Origin: Bradyrhizobium diazoefficiens
GTDB taxonomy: Bacteria; Pseudomonadota; Alphaproteobacteria; Rhizobiales; Xanthobacteraceae
Direction of reading: 5' to 3'
Assembly (NCBI RefSeq): GCF_018131015.1
Contig: NZ_JAFCJJ010000003.1
Location: forward strand, 248,001 to 312,000
Length of the DNA: 64,000 bases
The translations under genes were made by a program, and so were the position numbers. Each line of letters starts with the position of its first letter. Within the stretch, counting starts at the first letter, position 1. Under the pieces are notes generated by a model, which ran no database searches, was not told the origin of the DNA, and saw only the letters and a program-made list of their open reading frames with translations. Of this stretch, positions 61,839 through 64,000 are shown piece by piece.

Positions 61839-62414
61839 GTGGCACGTGCCCGACGCAACAAGTCCTACAAGCTGGTAAATCCCCACGACCGACTGTCGCG
61901 CGAGCTGCCCTTCAATGCCGAGGTCGCAGAGGTCGAGGTCGACAATCCCCTGGCGCTCGATCCCGGCGAGAAGATCGTGGCGATGCGGTCCGTTCGCAGC
62001 GATCCGCTCGGCCGGCTGCACGCGCATCGTCAGATCGATGAGGCGCAATACCGCGGCGGCCGCGCCTTCCAGAGCGACTGGGAGCGGGCGGAACGCGGTC
62101 CGCAGGCAGTGGATACCACCCGTGAATATGTCGATGGCGCAGGCACACGCGAGCCGGTCACGGAGAGCCAGCGCCAGGCGGTGCTGCGGCTGAACCGGGT
62201 CGAGCGCGAACTCGGCATCGACGGTGCCGCGCTTGTGCACGACGTGCTGGTGCTGGGCCTGACCATGGATCAGATCGGGCAGCGCCGCGCCGTCCGCACC
62301 CAGCGTTGGCACGACTATTTCGCACGGCGCTTTCGCGAATGTCTCGACCGGCTGGCGCTGGTTTACGGCTTCGCAACCGAAGTCTCGGCGCGGCGACTTG
62401 CGCCGCCCCGATGA
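61839..62414 (+). CDS. hypothetical protein with C-terminal HTH-like helix, behind GcrA-like gene
   Basis: A 191-residue protein starting GTG 61839 (AGGAG 7 bases before). The middle LHAHRQIDEAQYRGGRAFQSD and the C-terminal LVHDVLVLGLTMDQIGQRRA helices look DNA-binding. It is co-directional with the GcrA-like gene, 38 bp downstream, and the repressor-GcrA-hypothetical trio may be one regulatory island. The exact family is not recognised. Confidence 0.65.
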   Translation: MARARRNKSYKLVNPHDRLSRELPFNAEVAEVEVDNPLALDPGEKIVAMRSVRSDPLGRLHAHRQIDEAQYRGGRAFQSDWERAERGPQAVDTTREYVDGAGTREPVTESQRQAVLRLNRVERELGIDGAALVHDVLVLGLTMDQIGQRRAVRTQRWHDYFARRFRECLDRLALVYGFATEVSARRLAPPR

Positions 62415-62462
62415 CGATGCTGTACCGGTGGCCTTCGCCGCTGGTATGCACCCTGCCGGGCG

Positions 62463-62567
62463 CTAAAGCGCGATGAGATCAGGATGAATCGTCATCGCGC
62501 TTTAGGTTGTTGTTTGAACATGATCTTTTCGGAAAACCGCTGCCCACTTTTCCGGATCATGCTCTAG
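62463..62567. repeat. dispersed double-hairpin palindromic repeat
   Basis: A perfect 14-bp inverted repeat (CTAAAGCGCGATGA at 62463-62476, TCATCGCGCTTTAG at 62492-62505) is followed by a second imperfect hairpin (CATGATC..CGGAAAA with TTTTCCGGATCATG). I recognise this as a repeat family spread through Bradyrhizobium-type genomes. It ends exactly at the stop codon of the convergent exported-protein gene. Confidence 0.75.
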
Positions 62568-62920
62568 GGGTGCGGCATGATCTGGTAGGGCGTGGTGTAG
62601 GGTTCGACGCGGAGCGAGGCGTTGGCCAGAAGCCCGATCCTGGCCGTCGGCGCCTGCTGCAATTCACCGTTCTGGCCGCGATGTACATTGTATTGCCAGA
62701 CGGTGAGATCGCCCTTTTGCGCCAGCGCATGCGCGACCGCGCTCGCATCATTGCCGCCGAGCGACTGGAGCTCTTCCGCCGACAACCCGATGATGATCTC
62801 GTCCTTGACCGTGACGACCTTGAACAGGTTCATTTTCATCTCCTGCGCCCATGCGCCCTGTGTCGCGAGTGTGAGAAGCGCAACTGCGGCGCCCCTGATG
62901 AGATCGCAGCGAGAAAGCAT
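62564..62920 (-). CDS. small exported protein of unknown function
   Basis: A 118-residue protein with signal peptide (LIRGAAVALLTLATQGAWAQ) and a small mature domain ending TTPYQIMPHP. The TAG stop (62564-62566) lies within the dispersed repeat, so the repeat supplies or has replaced the C-terminus. The mature sequence KMNLFKVVTVKDEIIIGLSA repeats charged and hydrophobic residues without a known motif. Confidence 0.6.
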   Translation of the reverse strand: MLSRCDLIRGAAVALLTLATQGAWAQEMKMNLFKVVTVKDEIIIGLSAEELQSLGGNDASAVAHALAQKGDLTVWQYNVHRGQNGELQQAPTARIGLLANASLRVEPYTTPYQIMPHP

Positions 62921-63527
62921 GCCGTCGTCCTTTGGTGCTGACGCGCGCCCGAATCGAACAGTCCATCAGCCATGGCGCCCGTGATCTGCGTGGCCGTTTC
63001 GCACCCCGCTTTGTCGTTCGATCTTGAATGCTGGTTCATGACGGGAGCCCCGCGCGGATTCGCCGCGCAAGCGGGCGGGCCGGGGATGCGTCGACCGGGA
63101 TAGAACTCAACGATTGCGTGTACCCGCTGAAGAGGCTCTTTTTCGCCGCTGACGTGCCTTACACAGCCGGAAACAATCCGAAACATGCGTCGGATTGACG
63201 CCAATCCGGGCATCTTGCGTTGATAGCATGGCGCTTCTTGTCGCAGGTTAGTGACGACCATCCATATTCCTGTTATCCGGAATTGCTTGGGTCCAATGCC
63301 GGCGAAGCATCGCTCGGTCCATTGGTATGACTTGCCGGGGGAGTTGTTCCTTGGCATAATTGCAACTTCTCGGGTGAAGCCGAGTCGGTTCGGGCGTGCG
63401 TCGTACAACCCGCTTTGGCGTCTCGGCCGAGAGGTCGTCATCGCCTTGGCGTTCGACGATGGGGCTTGGTTCTTCAACGGGACCGCGGCGTCCGACGGCA
63501 AAGGTTGATCCTTGTGATGGGTGCGAG
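62921..63527. other. 607-bp interval without a supported gene
   Basis: The plus-strand frame 63251-63508 (85 codons) has mixed third positions and no good ribosome site, and minus-strand frames look like shadows. A small gene here cannot be excluded. No RNA gene or clear repeat was found. Confidence 0.4.
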
Positions 63528-63713
63528 ATGAAAAACCTCAATTTCGCGGCTGAACTGCATCTCAAGCTCGGGGCGCCCACGACTGGCACCGTCGAAAGTC
63601 TCCGCTTGCTCCGCGCCTTTTTGAAACTCGCACCCCGGCAGCGTTTTGAGGTCATCAAGCTCGTCGAGGACCTCGCCACCGAGGACTCGCTCCCTGAACG
63701 CCCGCTGTCCTGA
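63528..63713 (+). CDS. small hypothetical protein
   Basis: A 61-residue protein (MKNLNFAAELHLKLGAPTTG, then VESLRLLRAFLKLAPRQRFE and VIKLVEDLATEDSLPERPLS). Predicted helical with no signal or motif. The ribosome site is weak. The following phasin gene starts 144 bp downstream. Confidence 0.5.
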   Translation: MKNLNFAAELHLKLGAPTTGTVESLRLLRAFLKLAPRQRFEVIKLVEDLATEDSLPERPLS

Positions 63714-63856
63714 GCCGGACGCGCGACGGCAATAAGATCCTGTCCTTATTCCTCGGGCCCGACGCGAACCGCCCAGGCGGCCGCGGAGAGAGTCTGCCTG
63801 CTGGCAGGCGGTGCGACAAATGTGATAATCAGGGGAAAGAGGGAGGAGTGCGACCG

Positions 63857-64000
63857 ATGATCGAACCAAAGCTCGAGGTTCCGACCGAACTGCGCGACCT
63901 GGCCGAGAAGACGATCGACCAGGCGGAAAAGGCCTTCGGCATGTTTTTCGAGGCCGCCACCAAATCGATGTCGTCGGTGCCGGGGCCGGGCACAGACGTG
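63857..64000 (+). CDS. phasin-family protein, N-terminal part (3' truncated by window)
   Basis: The first 48 codons of a phasin (MIEPKLEVPTELRDLAEKTI, then DQAEKAFGMFFEAATKSMSS), with the family's Phasin_2-type amphipathic helix. GGAGG lies 8-9 bases before the ATG. Phasins coat polyhydroxyalkanoate granules, consistent with a PHA-storing rhizobial relative. The rest lies past the window end. Confidence 0.85.
   Translation, partial: MIEPKLEVPTELRDLAEKTIDQAEKAFGMFFEAATKSMSSVPGPGTDV

Noticed and set aside
63251..63508. 85-codon plus-strand frame
   Set aside because: Unconvincing codon usage, no ribosome site. A real small gene cannot be excluded.

Overview
The window reads as a high-GC alphaproteobacterial chromosome, most likely Bradyrhizobium or a close relative. 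This is inferred from gene content (phasin, GcrA-type regulator, BMP-type ABC transporters, MetA-like and Tsx-like outer-membrane proteins, many Tat-exported enzymes) and from a double-hairpin dispersed repeat at 62463-62567 that I recognise as common in this group. I found no rRNA, tRNA, CRISPR array or intact insertion sequence. Coding density is high, with many ATGA and GTGA start/stop overlaps.

Layout. 1-975 is the 3' end of a TonB-dependent receptor. 1128-7275 holds an aromatic or cyclic-acid catabolic island: a VOC protein, a GntR/FCD regulator, and a tight operon of two-domain VOC dioxygenase, FAD monooxygenase (single-base frameshift near 4935), FAH-family hydrolase and Bug-type binding protein. 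7400-13129 holds a NicO-type and a NiCoT-type nickel/cobalt permease on either side of two membrane-anchored beta-propellers, an exported metallo-beta-lactamase-fold (AHL-lactonase-like) hydrolase and a small unknown protein. 13450-13605 looks like a MITE. 13659-20948 is a co-directional sulfatase locus: AraC regulator, formylglycine-generating enzyme, two Tat-exported sulfatases, a MetA-type outer-membrane channel and an exported unknown. A Tat-exported GH1 beta-glucosidase is divergent from the AraC gene.

23401-32552 is mostly stress and housekeeping: HU with a textbook terminator, Lon with Hsp20 and a 51-residue basic downstream ORF, a DUF892 ferritin-like protein, a class II aldolase, a ClC channel with CBS-like tail, and a DUF900 hydrolase.

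32639-53961 is the metabolic centrepiece, a purine/ureide/biuret region. It holds DUF3830, allantoinase PuuE, a fused OHCU decarboxylase/HIU hydrolase, a xanthine-dehydrogenase-type molybdenum hydroxylase with fused Fe-S and Mo domains plus a separate FAD subunit, an 8-oxoguanine deaminase-like amidohydrolase, two complete BMP-family ABC transporters, a Tsx-like outer-membrane protein, a purine/nucleoside deaminase, a biuret-hydrolase-like enzyme embedded in the second transporter operon, and an allantoate-amidohydrolase-type enzyme. Together they could import purines or ureides and take hypoxanthine/xanthine or 8-oxoguanine to urate, 5-hydroxyisourate to allantoin, allantoin to allantoate, and on to ammonia. 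No urate oxidase is visible in the window.

54059-64000 holds a second frameshifted gene, several small genes, a MoxR-ATPase/VWA (CoxD/CoxE-like) pair, a zinc-ribbon protein, a quinone oxidoreductase, an S24-type repressor divergent from a GcrA-like gene, an exported small protein whose stop codon lies in the dispersed repeat, and the start of a phasin gene. Functional calls rest on motifs and family resemblance seen by eye; no database search was run.
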